Positions 44,411 through 57,490 of a DNA stretch of 64,000 bases are shown here, in pieces. The stretch is from positions 24,799,446 through 24,863,445 of the forward strand of contig OY743172.1 in the NCBI GenBank assembly GCA_963555705.1. Direction: 5' to 3'. The position numbers were made by a program, and so were the translations under genes. The notes under the pieces were generated by a model. It did not search any database, had not been told where the DNA came from, and was given only the letters and a program-made list of their open reading frames with translations. Positions within the stretch are counted from its first letter, which is position 1. Each line of letters starts with the position of its first letter. The DNA is from Ligustrum vulgare. Lineage: Eukaryota > Streptophyta > Magnoliopsida > Lamiales > Oleaceae.

Positions 44411-46519
44411 CTAAATATGTAATAAAAGTAAAAGTCAGGAGAGAGAGTCTCACTTCCACTTTTATATATAAAAATAAATAAATAAAGAAAATATAAATAT
44501 TTTTGTAGGATAATTTATTATTTATTAAATATTTAGTAAGAGTTGTAGTAAATGTGCTACGTGTAAATGTGCTACATTGAAAATGAAAAAATTGGATTAA
44601 TATATTTAAACATAAATAATGTGATATCTATGTAAATTTGTTATGTATGAAATGAAAAAATTGTATTAATATATTTGAATATAAATAAATGTCATATCTA
44701 TGTAAATGTACTACATTGAAAATGAAAATCTTGGATTACTATATTTGAAAATAAATAAATACATGCTATATAAATCTTTATCTTTATCTTTATCTTTATA
44801 TATATGAAAGTAGAAGTCAAGGGAGAGAGTCTTACTTCAACTTTTATATATAAAAATAAATAATTAAAAAATATATAAATATTTTGTAAGAGAATTTATT
44901 ATTTATTACATATTTAGTAAGTATTGTAATAAATGTACTATGTGCAAATATGTTACATTGAAAATAAAAAAAATTAAATTAATATATTTGAACATAAATA
45001 ATGTGATATCTATGTAAATGTGTTATGTAGGAAATGAAAAAATCGTATTAATATATTTGAACATAAATAAATGTCATATCAATGTAAATGTACTACATTG
45101 AAAATGAAAATTTGTGATTAATATATTTGAAAATAAATAAATATATGTTATATAAATTTGTTAACATAGAAATGAAAATTTTGAATCAATATATTTTGAA
45201 AATAAATAAATAAAATCATTGATGTTTTATTTCCTAATATGTTAATAAATTAGTAGGTTCTTCAATAAGCATATTACAAAAATAATTAATTATTTGCTAT
45301 CAACTTTTTACCACCAATGATAAATTGGTAAAAAATTTAATCATTTCATCATTTTGACAAAAAATGATATGTTTAAAAAATAAGGAAAAATAAAATATAT
45401 TAATTAATATATTGGATTTCGAATAAAATATATGTAAGCAATATATTAAAAATAAAGTTAATTAAAAATTAAAACATATTAAAAGGAAAATAGGTGATAA
45501 AGTAGGCAAATTTTTAGAGAAAAACTTAAATAAAAGTCAAAAGAAATTTTATATAAAAATTTAATTAAGTGTCAAACTTTGAGCAGCGCGATACACTGAT
45601 TGTACATGCAAATTTTTTTATTTTGATTAGTTTTTTTTTTTAAAAGTTTCGAATTCAATAACACGTGTTATGTAGGAAATGAAAAAATTTGATTAATATA
45701 TTTGAATGTAAATGAATGTCATATCATATCTATGTAAATGAGTTACATTGAAAATGAAAAAAGAATTAATATATTTTAAAATAAATAAATATATACTATA
45801 TAAACTTGTTAAGTTAGAAATGAAAAAATTGAATTAATATATTTTGAAAATAAATCTATAAAATTATTGAAATTTTACTTCCAAATATGTTAATAAATGA
45901 GTTGGCTCTTCAATACACATGTTACAAAAATAATTAATTATTTTCTATAAACTTTTTAACCACACATTTTCTTTCTCCAATTTTCAGCCACTACTATTTA
46001 TCTCAAAATCATAAATAAACAAGTTTATAAACCGAACATTATTACCAAACGGAGGCTAATCATTTCATCGTTTTGGAAAAAAATTGACATGTTTAAAAAA
46101 CAAGGAAAAATTAAATATATTAATTATTATATTAGATTTCAAATAAAATATATATAAGCAACACATTAAAAAATATAGTTAATAAAAAATTATAACTTAT
46201 TAAAAGGGAAATATGTGATGATATGAGCAACTCTTTAAAGAAAAACGTAAATAAAAGTCAAAAAAAATTTAAATGAGTGCCAAATTTTGAGTGGCTCGGT
46301 ATATTAGTGTAAATGTAGCATTTTTTTTTGAATAGTTTTGTCTTTTTTAAAATTTTAAATTCAATAACATTTCCTACTGAAATTTTATTTAAATTATGTT
46401 TTTATTTGATATGATTGAATTAAGATATTTTCAAAATTATGATTTAAAATTTATATATTCCGTGGATCGCACGAGTGGATATAAAAGTAGAAGTGAGGAG
46501 AGAAAAGTCATTTTGAAGG

Positions 46520-47311
46520 TGATGTGATCCAGGACCCTCGACAATCGGAGTCATAGCAGGCTTGACGGGAAAATATAAATATTCAAGCCAAAACAAGAAT
46601 TCAGCAGGTTCGACGAGCTTTGAAGATCAAAACCGTGTCAAAAAGAACCGAAAATTATGCAGAAGGGCTGTCACGGCCGTAACCAACATTATTCACGACC
46701 GTAACCTCCCCTCGGGTTAAATGCAGAATTTCAAGATTTTCAATTTACGGCCGTAAGTATAAGTGTCACGGCCGTAACCTTAACCAGAAACACACTTACG
46801 GTCGTAAGTGTCATCTTTACGGCCGTAACGGATTAACGGATCAGATTTTTTCCAGATTTTCGTATATTTTATTTCCTTTTCCTATTTTAGCTATTTTATG
46901 TTAGTTAGAATTCTATTTTGAGTAAATTAGCGATTAGGGTTTTATTTTGCTTATTAATACGCCTTTTTGATTCATTGTAAATTAAGACTTTGATGATTGA
47001 ATAAAATTAGATTGAATGTTTTTCAATTGTTTAATGTGTGGATTCACATTACAAACCCAAACTTATCAAGATTGATTATCTTGTGGCGTTCATCCAGAAC
47101 TTATCAAATATTCGTGAGAGTATTTGTGGCGTTGAAAATCAGAGACTTATCAAGGAGATTGGGCAAATCCTTATGGCGTTTCGAAAGTCGTGGTTCTTTA
47201 TTCCGCATCGTCGAGCCATTGCGTCGTGAATATCGGGTCATGATTCATCCGTCCAACCACAACCTGAGTTCGGAACTTTCCGGCGTTTCTTCCGCGCTTC
47301 GAACCTCATCA
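46520..47311 (+). mobile_element. Solo LTR related to Ty3 family C, inside a Helitron
   Basis: Starts TGATGTGATCCAGGACC, ends GCTTCGAACCTCATCA, 792 bp, with perfect TSD GAAGG (46515-46519 and 47312-47316). ACGGCCGT-type sites pair at 46673/46695, 46747/46768 and 46798/46819, upstream of TATTAATACGC near 46950. The body shares the GTGGCGTT...CTTATCAA(A/G) segments of the family C LTRs in opposite orientation. The host sequence is the 5' stem-loop region of Helitron copy B. Confidence 0.9.
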
Positions 47312-49272
47312 GAAGGGAAAATTACATTTAATGACACTCTCTCCTCACTTCTACATCTATATAATAAAATATAGAGTATAATATATAAATATAAATAAAT
47401 AATGAAAATAGTTGTAATAAATGAATTATATGTAAATGTGCTATGTAAGAAATGAAAAAATTGGATTAATATATTTGAACATAAATAAATGTGATAGCCA
47501 TGTAAATGTGTTATGTAGGAAATGAAAAAATTGTATTAATATATTTGAACATAAATAAATCTCATATCGATGTAAATGTGTTGTATTGAAAATGAAAATT
47601 TTGATTAATATATTTGAAAATAAATAAATACATGCTATATAAATTTGTTAAAAGTGACTCTCTCTCCTTTCCTCACTTCTACTTCTATATAATAAAATAT
47701 ATAATATATAAATATAAATATAAATAAATAATGAAAATAGTTGTAATAAATGAACTATGTGTAAATGTGTTATGCAGGAAATGAGAAAATCGGATTAATA
47801 TATTTGAATATAAATAAATGTGATACCTATGTAAATGTGTTATGTAGGAAATGAAAAACTTGTATTAATATATTGAACATAAATAAATGTCATATCTATG
47901 TAAATGAGTTATATTGAAAATGAAAACTTTGATTAATATATTTGAAAATTAATAAATACATGCTACATAGATTTGTTAAGTTAGAAATGAAAATTTTGAA
48001 TTAATATATTTTGAAAATAAATAAATTAAATTATTAAAGTTTTACTTCCTAATATATCAATAAATGAGTAGGTTCTTCATTTACTATGTGTAAATATATT
48101 ACATTGGAAATGAAAAAATTAGATTAATATATTTGAACATAAATAATGTGATATCTATGTAAATGTGTTATATGTAGGAAATAAATAAATAAGATTAATA
48201 TATTTGAAAATAAATAAATAAGATATCTATGCAAATGTGTTATGTAAGAAATGAAAAAATTGTGTTAATATATTTCAACATAAATAAATGTCTTATCTAT
48301 GTAAATGTGTTATATTGAAAATGAAAATTTTGGATTAATATATTTGAAAATAAATAAATACATGTTATATAAATTCATTAAGTTTGAAATGAAAATTTTG
48401 AATTAATATATTTTGAAAATAAATAAATAAAATCATTGAAGTTTTACGTTCTAATATGTCAATAAATGAGTAGGTCCTACAATAAACATATTACAAAAAT
48501 AATTAATTATTTGCTATCAACTTTTTACCACCAATGATAACTTGGTAGAAAATTTAATGATTTCATCATTTTGATAAAAATTGGTATGTTTGAGAAATAA
48601 GAAAAAATAAAATATATTAATTAATATATTGGATTTCGAATAAAATATATGTAAGCAACATATTAAAAGATAAAGTTATTTAAAAATTATAACATATTAA
48701 AAGGAAAATAGCATATAAGGTGGGCAAATTTTCGAAGAAAAATGTAAATAAAAGTAAAAAAAAAAAATTAATATAAAAAATTTAATTAAGTACCAAACTT
48801 TCAGTGGCGTGGTGCACTGAGTGTACATACAGAATTTTTTATTTTGATTATTTTTTTTTAAAAAAATTTCAAACTCAATAACATGTGTTATGTAGGAAAT
48901 GGAAAAATTGGAATAATACATTTGAACATAAATAAATATCATATCATATCTATGTAAATGTGTTATATTGAAAATGAAAATCTTTGATTAATATATTTTA
49001 AAATAAATAAATATATACTATATAAATTTGTTAAGTTAGAAATGAAAAAAATTGAATTAATATATTTTGAGAATAAATAAATAAAATCATTGAAATCTTA
49101 CTTCCTAATTATCAATAAATGAGTAGGCTCTTCAATACGCATGTTACAAAAATAATTAATTATTTTCTATCAACTTTTTAACCACACATATTTTCTCTCT
49201 CAAATTTTCAGCCACTATTTTTTACCTTAAAATCATAAATAAACATGTTTATAAACAAAACGGTATTACCAA

Positions 49273-49772
49273 CACTACAAGAAAATCACTCAACAGCGAC
49301 GACGTTTGTCGTCGCTAAAAGGCAAAAAATCGTCTATATTGCTCAATAGCGACGACAAAGTCGTCCCTAATAGTCGTCGCTTTAGGTCCGTGACTGATTC
49401 TAAATAGAGACGACACAATCGTCTCTATTGCTTCGGAGTCTATTGCAACGACATTTAGCGACGACTTTGTCGTCTCTAATAATTAAAATATTTTATTAAT
49501 TTTTTTTTTGGGTGACTTGCTCCACCGGCCCAATTTTGACCCGACCCGCCAATCCAAGCATTTTATTTAATTCCTATGATATATATGTGCATTATAGGAT
49601 TCGAACCCTTGATCAAAGGGTTATGTGACATTGTCTAAACCATTAGGGCAACTCAATTCTTGTGTTTGTTTTTGTTTTAACTAATATATATTAGTTAGAA
49701 AATTGTATAAATATATAGTAAGAGAATTAAAAATAAATTTTGAACTAAACTAAATATAATATTTTACACGTT

Positions 49773-49810
<38 letters not shown>

Positions 49811-50074
49811 AAAAAAAAATTGAAAATTAGGGACGACTTAGTCGTCGCTAAAAAAAAGTTAGCAACAACTAAGTCGTCGCTAATACCTACCATATTACGA
49901 CGACATTTTTTGTCGTCGCAATTGTTTCTGGTATTAGGGACTACTTTTATGAGTCGTCGCTAATAGTTGGCGTATTTGTGACGAAAAAATTGTCGTCCCA
50001 ATAGGGTGGGTATTAGCGACGACTTTTTCTATCGTCGCTAAATTTCGTCGCTGTTGCGCCAAATTCTTGTAGTG
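49273..50074 (-). mobile_element. Non-autonomous CACTA element (802 bp) inside a Helitron
   Basis: Ends CACTACAAGAAAATCAC (49273) and CACTACAAGAATTTGGC (from 50074 on the minus strand); TSD CAA at 49270-49272 and 50075-50077. GTCGTCGC subterminal motifs in both orientations. The tRNA-like unit and GGGTCGGGTC block of the 16136-16941 element appear here reversed, so the two are the same family, and the strand given is relative to that copy. Other Helitron copies show the empty site (ATTACCAAACGGAGGC at about 46044 and 51818). Confidence 0.92.
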
Positions 50075-50481
50075 CAAACGGAGGCTTAATCATTTCATCC
50101 TTTTGACAAAAATTTGCATGTTTAAAAAATAAGAAAAAATAAAATATATGTAAGCAACACATTAAAAAATATAGTTAATTAAAAATTATAACATATTAAA
50201 AGGGAAATAAGTGATGAGGTGGGCAAATTTTCAGAGAACGTAATAAAAAGTCAAAAGAAATTTTATGTAAAAAATTTAATTAATGTCAAATTTTGAGTGA
50301 CAGGTATACTTAGTATACATGTAGTATTTTTTTTTTTTGATTAATTTTGTCTTTTTTAAAATTTCAAATTTAATAACATTTTGTATTGAAATTTTATTTG
50401 ATATGATTATCTAATTAAGATATTTTTAAAATTATGATTTAAAAATTATATATTCCGTACATCGTACGGATAGACAACTAG

Positions 50482-52245
50482 TCTTTATCTTTATATATAT
50501 AAAAGTAGAAGTGATGAGAGAGGGTCATTTTGGGGGGAAAATTGCATTTAATGACCACATCTCCTCACTTTTACTTTTATATATAAAAATAAAAAATAAA
50601 GAAAAGATAAATATTTTTGTTGAAAAATTTATTATTTATTACATGTTTAGTAAGAGTTGTAATAAATGTATTATGTGTAAATGTGTTACATTGAAAATGA
50701 AAAAATTTAGATTAATATATTTGAACATGAATAATGTGTAGATATATAAATGTGTTATGTAGGAAATGAAAAAATTTGATTAATATATTTGATCATAAAT
50801 AAATGTGATATCTATGTAAATGTGTTATGTAGGAAATGAAAAAATTGTATTAATATATTTGAACATAAATAAATGTCATATCTATGTAAAAGTGTTACAT
50901 TAAAAATGAAAATGTTGGATTAATATATTTGAAAATAAATAAATACATGTTATATAAATTTGTTAAGTTAGAAATGAAAATTTTGAATCGACATATTTTA
51001 AAAATAAATAAATAAAATCATTGAAGTTTTAGTTCCTAATATGTCAATAAATTAGTATGTTCTTCAATAAGCATATTACAAAAATAATTAATTATTTGCT
51101 ATCAACTTTTACGACAAATGATAAATTGGTAGAAAATTTAATCATTTCATCATTTATTGATATGTATAAAAAATAAGGAAAAATAAAATATATAAATTAA
51201 TATATTGAATTTCGAATAAAATATATGTAAGCAACATATTAAAAAATAAAGTTAATTAAAAATTAAAACATATTAAAAGGAAAATAGGTGATCAGGTGGA
51301 CAAATTTTTAGAGAAAAACGTAAACAAAAGTCAAAATAAATTTTATATAAAAAATTTAATTAAATGTCAAACTTTGAGTGATGCGGTACACTGAGTGTAC
51401 ATTCAGAATTTTTTATTTTGATTAGTTTTTTTTTTTTTTTTTTTTTTTAAAGTTTCAAATCCAATAACACGTGTTAAAATAAATAAATGTCATATCATAT
51501 TTATGTAAATGTGTTACATTGAAAATGAAAAATTTGGATTAATATATTTTAAAATAAATAAATATATGCTACATAAATTTGTTAAGTTAGGAAAGTAAAA
51601 ATTGAATTAATATATCTTGAAAATAAATAAATAGAATTATTGAAACTTTATTTCCTAATATGTCAATAAATAAGTAGGCTCTTCAATACGTATGTTAGAA
51701 AAATAATTAATTATTTTCTATCAACTTTTTAACCACACATATTTTCTCTCTCCAATTTTCAGTCACTACTTTTTACCTCAAAATCATAAATAAACAAATT
51801 TATAAACCAAACATTATTACCAAACGGAGGCTTAATCATTTCATCATTTTGACAAAAATTTGCATGTTTAAAAAATAAGGAAAAATAAAATATATGTAAG
51901 CAAAACATTAAAAATATAATTAATAAAAAATTATAACATATTAAAAGGGAAATAGGTGATGAGGTGGGCAAATCTTCATAGTAAAACGTAAATAAAAGTA
52001 AAAAAAAAAATTATATAAAAAATTTAAATGAATGCCAAATTTTGAGGTGCGCAGTATACTTAGTGTACATGTACAATATTTTATTTTGAATAGTTTTGTC
52101 TTTTTTAAAGTTTCAAATTCAATAACATTTTGTATTGAAATTTTATTGAAATTATGTTTTTTCTTTGATATGATTGAATTAAGATATTTTCAGAGTTATG
52201 ATTTAAGAATTATATATTCCGTGCATCGCATGGGTAGGCAACTAG
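50482..52245 (+). mobile_element. Helitron copy C, complete ends
   Basis: Starts TCTTTATCTTTATATATATA directly after the CTAG of copy B (50478-50481) and ends at CTAG 52242-52245, preceded by the hairpin CCGTGCATCGCATGG (52219-52233). 1.76 kb; this is the reference copy for the family here. Confidence 0.85.
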
Positions 52246-53999
52246 TATATATAAAAGTAGAAGTGAGGAGAAAGAGCCATTTTTGAGGGAAAATTGCATT
52301 TAATGACTCTCTCTCTCTCTCTCCTCATTTTTACTTTTATGTATAGAAAAATAAAATAAAATAAAAAAGATAAACATTTTTGTAGGAAAAATTATTATTT
52401 ATTACATATTTAGTAAGATTTATAATAAATATACAATGTGTAAATGTATTGCATTGAAAATGAAAAAATTAGATTAATATATTTGAACATAAATAATGTG
52501 ATATCTATGTAAATGTGTTATGTAGGAAATGAAAATTTGGATTAATATATTTAAATATAAATAAATGTGATATCTATGTAAATGTGTTATGTATGAAATG
52601 AAAAAATTGTATTAATATATTTGAATATAAATAAATGTCATATATATTTAAATGTGTTAAATTGAAAATGAAAATTTTGGATTAATATATTTGAAAATAT
52701 AAAATTCATGCTATCTAAATATGTTAAGTTAGAAATGAAGATTTTGAATCAATATATTTTGAAAATAAATAAATAAAATCATTGATGTTTTACTTCCTAA
52801 TATGTCAATAAATGAATAGGTCCTTCAATAACTATATTACAAAAATAATTAATTATTTGCTATCAATTTTTTACCACCAATGATAAATTGGTAGAAAATT
52901 TAATCATTTAATCATTTTGAAAAAAACTGGTATGTTTAAAAAACAAGGAAAAATAAAGTATATTAATTAATATATTAGATTTCGAAGTAAATATATCAGT
53001 AATGTATTAAAAAATAAGGTTAATTAAAAAGTATAACATATTAAAAGGAAATAAAAAAATCGGATTAATATATTTGAATATAAATAAATGTCATATCATA
53101 TCTATGTAAATGTGTTACATTGAAAATGAAAATTTTTGATTAATATATTTTAAAATAAATAAATATATGATATATAAATTTGTTAAGTTACAAATGAAAA
53201 AAATAAATTAATATATTTAGAAAATAAATAAATAAAATTATTGGAATTTTACTTCCTAATATGTCAATAAATGAGTAGGCTCTTCAATACGCATGTTACA
53301 AAAATAATTAAGATTGTGTTTGGCAAACATGTTTTTAAACATGTTTTTTTCTACACAATTCCCCAAATCACTTTTTAACCACACATATTTTCTCTCTTCA
53401 TTTTCCAACCACACATTTTACCTAGAAATCATAAAAAAACATGTTTTTAAACAAAAAACTTTTAACAAACAGATGTTAATTGTTTTCTATCAACTTTTTA
53501 AACACACATATTTTCAGCAACTACTTTTTACCTCAAAATCATAAATAAACAAATTTATAAATTAAATATTATTACCAAACGGAAGCTTAATCATTTCATC
53601 ATTTTGACAAAAATTGACATGTTTAAAAAATAAGAAAAAATAAAATATATTGGATTTCAAATAAAATATATGTAAGCAACACATTAAAAAATATAGTTAA
53701 AAATTATAAAATATTTAAAGGAAAATAGGTGATGAGATGGACAAATTTTCAGAGAAAAACGTAAAAATAAAATAAAATAAAGTAAGTGCCAAATTTTGAG
53801 TAGCGCGGTATACTTAGTGTACATGTAGCATTTTTTATTTTAAATAATTTTGTATTTTTTAAAGTTTCAAATTCAATAATATTTAGTACTGAAATTTTAT
53901 TTAAATAATGTTTTTTATTTGATATGATTGAATCAAGATATTTTCAAAATTATGATTTAAAAATTATATATTCCGTGCATCGCACAGGTAGACAATTAA
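52246..53999 (+). mobile_element. Helitron copy D, slightly truncated
   Basis: Follows CTAG of copy C but begins TATATATAAAAGTAG, lacking the first TCTTTATCTTTA bases. The 3' hairpin CCGTGCATCGCACAGG is intact but the terminus reads TTAA instead of CTAG (about 53996-53999), so the right end is eroded. A copy of the dispersed noncoding repeat is inserted or carried at 53310-53480. Confidence 0.75.
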
Positions 54000-55113
54000 T
54001 GGAGTGTAAAGACTAAAGAGAGAAAGTAGTGGATTGTTTATGGTAATTAAGATTATTTGAAAATATTTGATTTGTAATTAGATAATAATTAAAAACAGAC
54101 TTGGTGTTAATTAAGTTATAACTTGTTTAATTGTAATTAAATCTTATTAATACATGATTTCTGAAATTATATCTTTATCACCTTATATCTGAAGCGTGAT
54201 GTTTAAATGTAGATTTGCTTAATTTTTCTTTGAGGATATCAAATATTCAATAACCTCTTGCGAAAAAACTTGATATGTCACATAAGGATATCATCCTCTA
54301 GTCTATTGAAAAAATCTTCATAATAATAGGCTTTTTGGGATGGCAGGCCCAAGAAGTTGTCTGTGGCACAGGTTATCCTTTGGAGTGTAATACAATTTTG
54401 TTGTGAAAACTGAAAAGAGAAGGGTCCACTACATAATAACAAACGTTTCAATTTGAAAATATAAAAAATCAGGTCAATTGAAATGTATTACAAAAGTATC
54501 AAAAGTAATTATAAAAATTAGTTATAAATTTAGTTTTTCACTCGTATGTAAATTTTTATTCTATTTTTCGGTAATTTCTTTACTAGATAACTTTTACATT
54601 TGTTGTAACTTCTCCAATATGTATTTGTTACGCTATGTAATTTTTTTATAATTAGCCAGAGAAATTTTTTTAAGTTATTAACACCTGAATTTTATAAAAA
54701 AATTCTTAATCACATGATTTAGTATAATTAAATTTTATAATCCTGGTTTTAGGTAATTTTCCCAAAAGGAAATATTTAAATAAGTAAATTATCTTTGTTC
54801 CTGAAAATAAAAATATACAAGTGTAATATTGCGTCTTAATTTAAAAGTGTCCTTTCAATTTTGTGTCTTATATGGAACAATTCTATAATCTATTTCTAGA
54901 AGGACATTTTTAATAGACATTTTTAAATGACATGACAAGATGATAATTCTTGCAAAAATGATAATTCCAAAAATTATTCATATGACATTCCACAAAGCAG
55001 ATTTTACTACAAAAAAAAAAATATTTTCTTCTACTCTCTTTGACTCTTTTGTTCTTTAATAATAATATAATATTTCTCCCACCTAATAAATTATTTTGCT
55101 TCAATCCTAAAAA
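54000..55113. other. Intergenic, no gene seen
   Basis: AT-rich; no frames with family motifs, no terminal repeats recognised. Confidence 0.5.
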
Positions 55114-55545
55114 TGTTGGAATCTGATGGCGTATAGGCCCAGGTCCTCGTATTTATGGACCGTTGGGATCGCCAAACGTGAGGTGTTGGGCTTCGCGACT
55201 TTAAATGACCATAACTTTGTCATACAGTGTCCGTTTTGGGCTCATAAGTACTTTGTCATACTGTGGTGACGATGGATTTTAGCCGTTTGAAGTCGTTTAC
55301 TAAGTGAAAAATTGCGTTTGGTCCTTTTTTATCACTATTTTTGTTCGTTTTACTTATTTTCGGCGAGTACAGCCCATTGTTGGATAAAGTCCGTAGGTTT
55401 TCTCTATTTAAACGTTTCTTTCATTGTTTTAGGTTTTTTGGTTGGATTCAAATAAAAGTTTGGAATTTTTATGAATTAAAATTCGTTTCTTGAGAAATTG
55501 ACGATTGTTTGAATCGTGAAAATTATCGTAGGCGAGCCTACATCA
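55114..55545 (+). repeat. LTR-like remnant
   Basis: Starts TGTTGGAATCTGATGGCG, contains a TATTTAAAC promoter-like motif near 55408, and ends near GAGCCTACATCAGAATCAGAGGTC, where ATCAGAGGTC resembles a decayed primer-binding site. No partner LTR or target duplication. Less AT-rich than the flanks. Confidence 0.35.
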
Positions 55546-56290
55546 GAATCAGAGGTCGGTGATAAAAGACAAAATTATGTTCGTTTTTCTGAGTTTGAGA
55601 TCTTGTTCACATGTACCTTGCAAGGCATTCATTCGAGACCTTAGCATTAGAATAAACAAACTTACCTTAAAAATATTTATTAAATTTTATTTAGTGATTC
55701 AATTATTACACATATTATATTATTGTAGTAGAAATCATGATATTGCATAAACTAGAATAAAGATACTAGTGAACTTGAATTCTGTTAATAGGTTGACAGC
55801 ACAAAATTATGAATTTTTATTGAAATTTAGCTTCACCAAATTTATTATGCCCATGTTTGGTATCGATTAAAATTTAAATTTTAGTCAAAGTTAACAAATA
55901 ATTTCAATCAGATATTTTTTAAGATTCACAACTTTTCAACCAATATTTCACAAATTTTTATTAAAATTTACTAAAAATTTAATTTTAATATCCACCAAAC
56001 CAAACGAGACTATCCACATGCCATAATTCAGAACTCAAATCGTGCCCATATCCGTCTTAATTATTGGTGTTATGCATTATGATAAATGAATAAAATCATA
56101 TATACCATAATAGCCACTATATTGGTAGATGTGGAAATTACACCCACCCCTACTTTTAAATATCTAAATTCAAAATTCAGGTGAAACCTAAATAAATTCA
56201 AATTTCAGGTTTTATTAAGATTTTAATAATTAATTAATAAATCTGAATAATTTAAAATTAAACTAATTATTCATCTCAAAGTTACACAAC
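55546..56290. other. Intergenic, no gene seen
   Basis: AT-rich, with an inexact copy of the 'aatttttattaaaatttac...' noncoding repeat near 55870-56000. No gene evidence. Confidence 0.4.
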
Positions 56291-57135
56291 ACCATATGAA
56301 ACCCTAATTATTTTCTCACTCATTTTCACCATCCACCACCACCCATTTCACCATTTACTACCCAATCCGCCCATCATCATCAGCCTATCTACTCCTCCCT
56401 CTTCACCCTCTCTTTCCACCGGAACCATTATCCATCAACGGCGGGCAGCACCACATTCAGAAACTGCATAGTAGCCCCCGCCCCCAAATCACTCAAGCCC
56501 GACTGTAAACCTCAATCTCCTCTCCATCTTTGTGTTGGCGACGTCAAAATTACCATGCGATGCGTCTCCTCTATACGACGGGAACCGCCTCTATGTAGTG
56601 GCGGTCTATGAAGCGGGGCGAAAATGGCAACAGTGGTGACAAAAAAAATGTTGTGTTCACGGAGCTGCGCACGAAGCTCCTTGTTGCGTCCTTCGAGTTT
56701 TTGATTTCTTGGTCGTTTTTGTGATTTTTGTTAGTGGTGGTCGTGGCGGAGGGTTATAAGTGGTGGTTTTGGCGGCTATGTTGATGGTTTTTGACATCTG
56801 GAGATGGTTTGTGATTTTTGATTTTGAGGTGGTTTGAGATTTTCTATTGGTGGGACAACATAGGAGGTCGCGCCGGTGACTGGGGCGGAGTAGGTGGGGG
56901 GTATTCAGGATACCTTGGTGGTGGTGGACGGTGGTGGTGAGGTTGCTGGTTTTTGGCATTCGGAGAAGGTCTGCGTTTTTTTTATTTTTGAAATGGCTAG
57001 GAGTTATCTGGTGGCGGCGACGGCATCGGAGGTCGCATCGGTGGCTAGGGCGGCGGAGATGGGTGATTTTTTTGCACATCGGATGGTGGTGGTAGTGAGA
57101 TCGTAGAGACTGAGACGGTGACGATTGATGTTGAA
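56291..57135. other. GC-richer, triplet-biased stretch, not recognised
   Basis: CCACCACCC-rich on the left (56330-56420) and GGTGG/GGCGG-rich on the right (56880-57110). Two diverged versions of GGTCGCRYCGGTGRCTRGGGC lie at about 56865 and 57032. Open frames of up to 140 codons on the minus strand are His/Thr/Arg-rich and look like by-products of the composition. It might be a degenerate gene-derived or Mutator-like internal segment; no domain seen. Confidence 0.3.
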
Positions 57136-57139
57136 CATT

Positions 57140-57490
57140 AATTGATGAAGGTGACCTAATAAGTTTAAAATATAAAAGATTTGTGACCTAATAATTTAAA
57201 AAATTGCGACCTAAATACATTTTGTGACTTAATATTTTGATAATTTGTGATTGTGACCTAGAAATAATTTTTGATTTGTGACCTAAAAGATTAATTCTGA
57301 CATTTAAAAGATTTGTGACTTAATAATTTATAAATTGTGACCTAAAATAAATTAAAATTGTGACTTGTAAATAAGTTCGTGATCTTGAAAAACTTGACTT
57401 GTGACTTAAAATAAATTTGTAACCTAAAAAATTTGTCTTTTGTGACCTGCTATTATACAGTATTGTGACCTTAATATAGATACTTATTAA
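57140..57490 (+). repeat. Degenerate GTGACCTAA repeat
   Basis: About 15 occurrences of (T)TGTGACCTAA or one-base variants at irregular 15-35-bp spacing, separated by A/T runs. Confidence 0.65.

Larger units (their letters stand above)
43935..53999 (+). mobile_element. Head-to-tail Helitron array
   Basis: At least four plus-oriented copies of one non-autonomous family. Approximate copies: a rearranged partial block 43935-44774, copy A 44775-46482, copy B 46483-50481 (holding a solo LTR and a CACTA element), copy C 50482-52245, copy D 52246-53999. Copies end in an ATTCCGTGCATCGCACGGG-like hairpin plus about 8 nt plus CTAG. Each body contains several 60-70-bp tandem units (GTGTTATGTAGGAAATGAAA, TTAATATATTTGAACATAAA). 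No RepHel frame. The same family sits in TFL1 intron 2. Confidence 0.85.

Noticed and set aside
47400..48460. Regular 60-70-bp repeats suggestive of a CRISPR array
   Set aside because: Units are tandem with no unique spacers, diverge throughout and lie within Helitrons of a plant genome.
56657..57079. 140-codon His/Thr/Arg-rich minus-strand frame
   Set aside because: Follows GGTGG/GGCGG composition, has no domain and low-complexity residues; not called as a gene.
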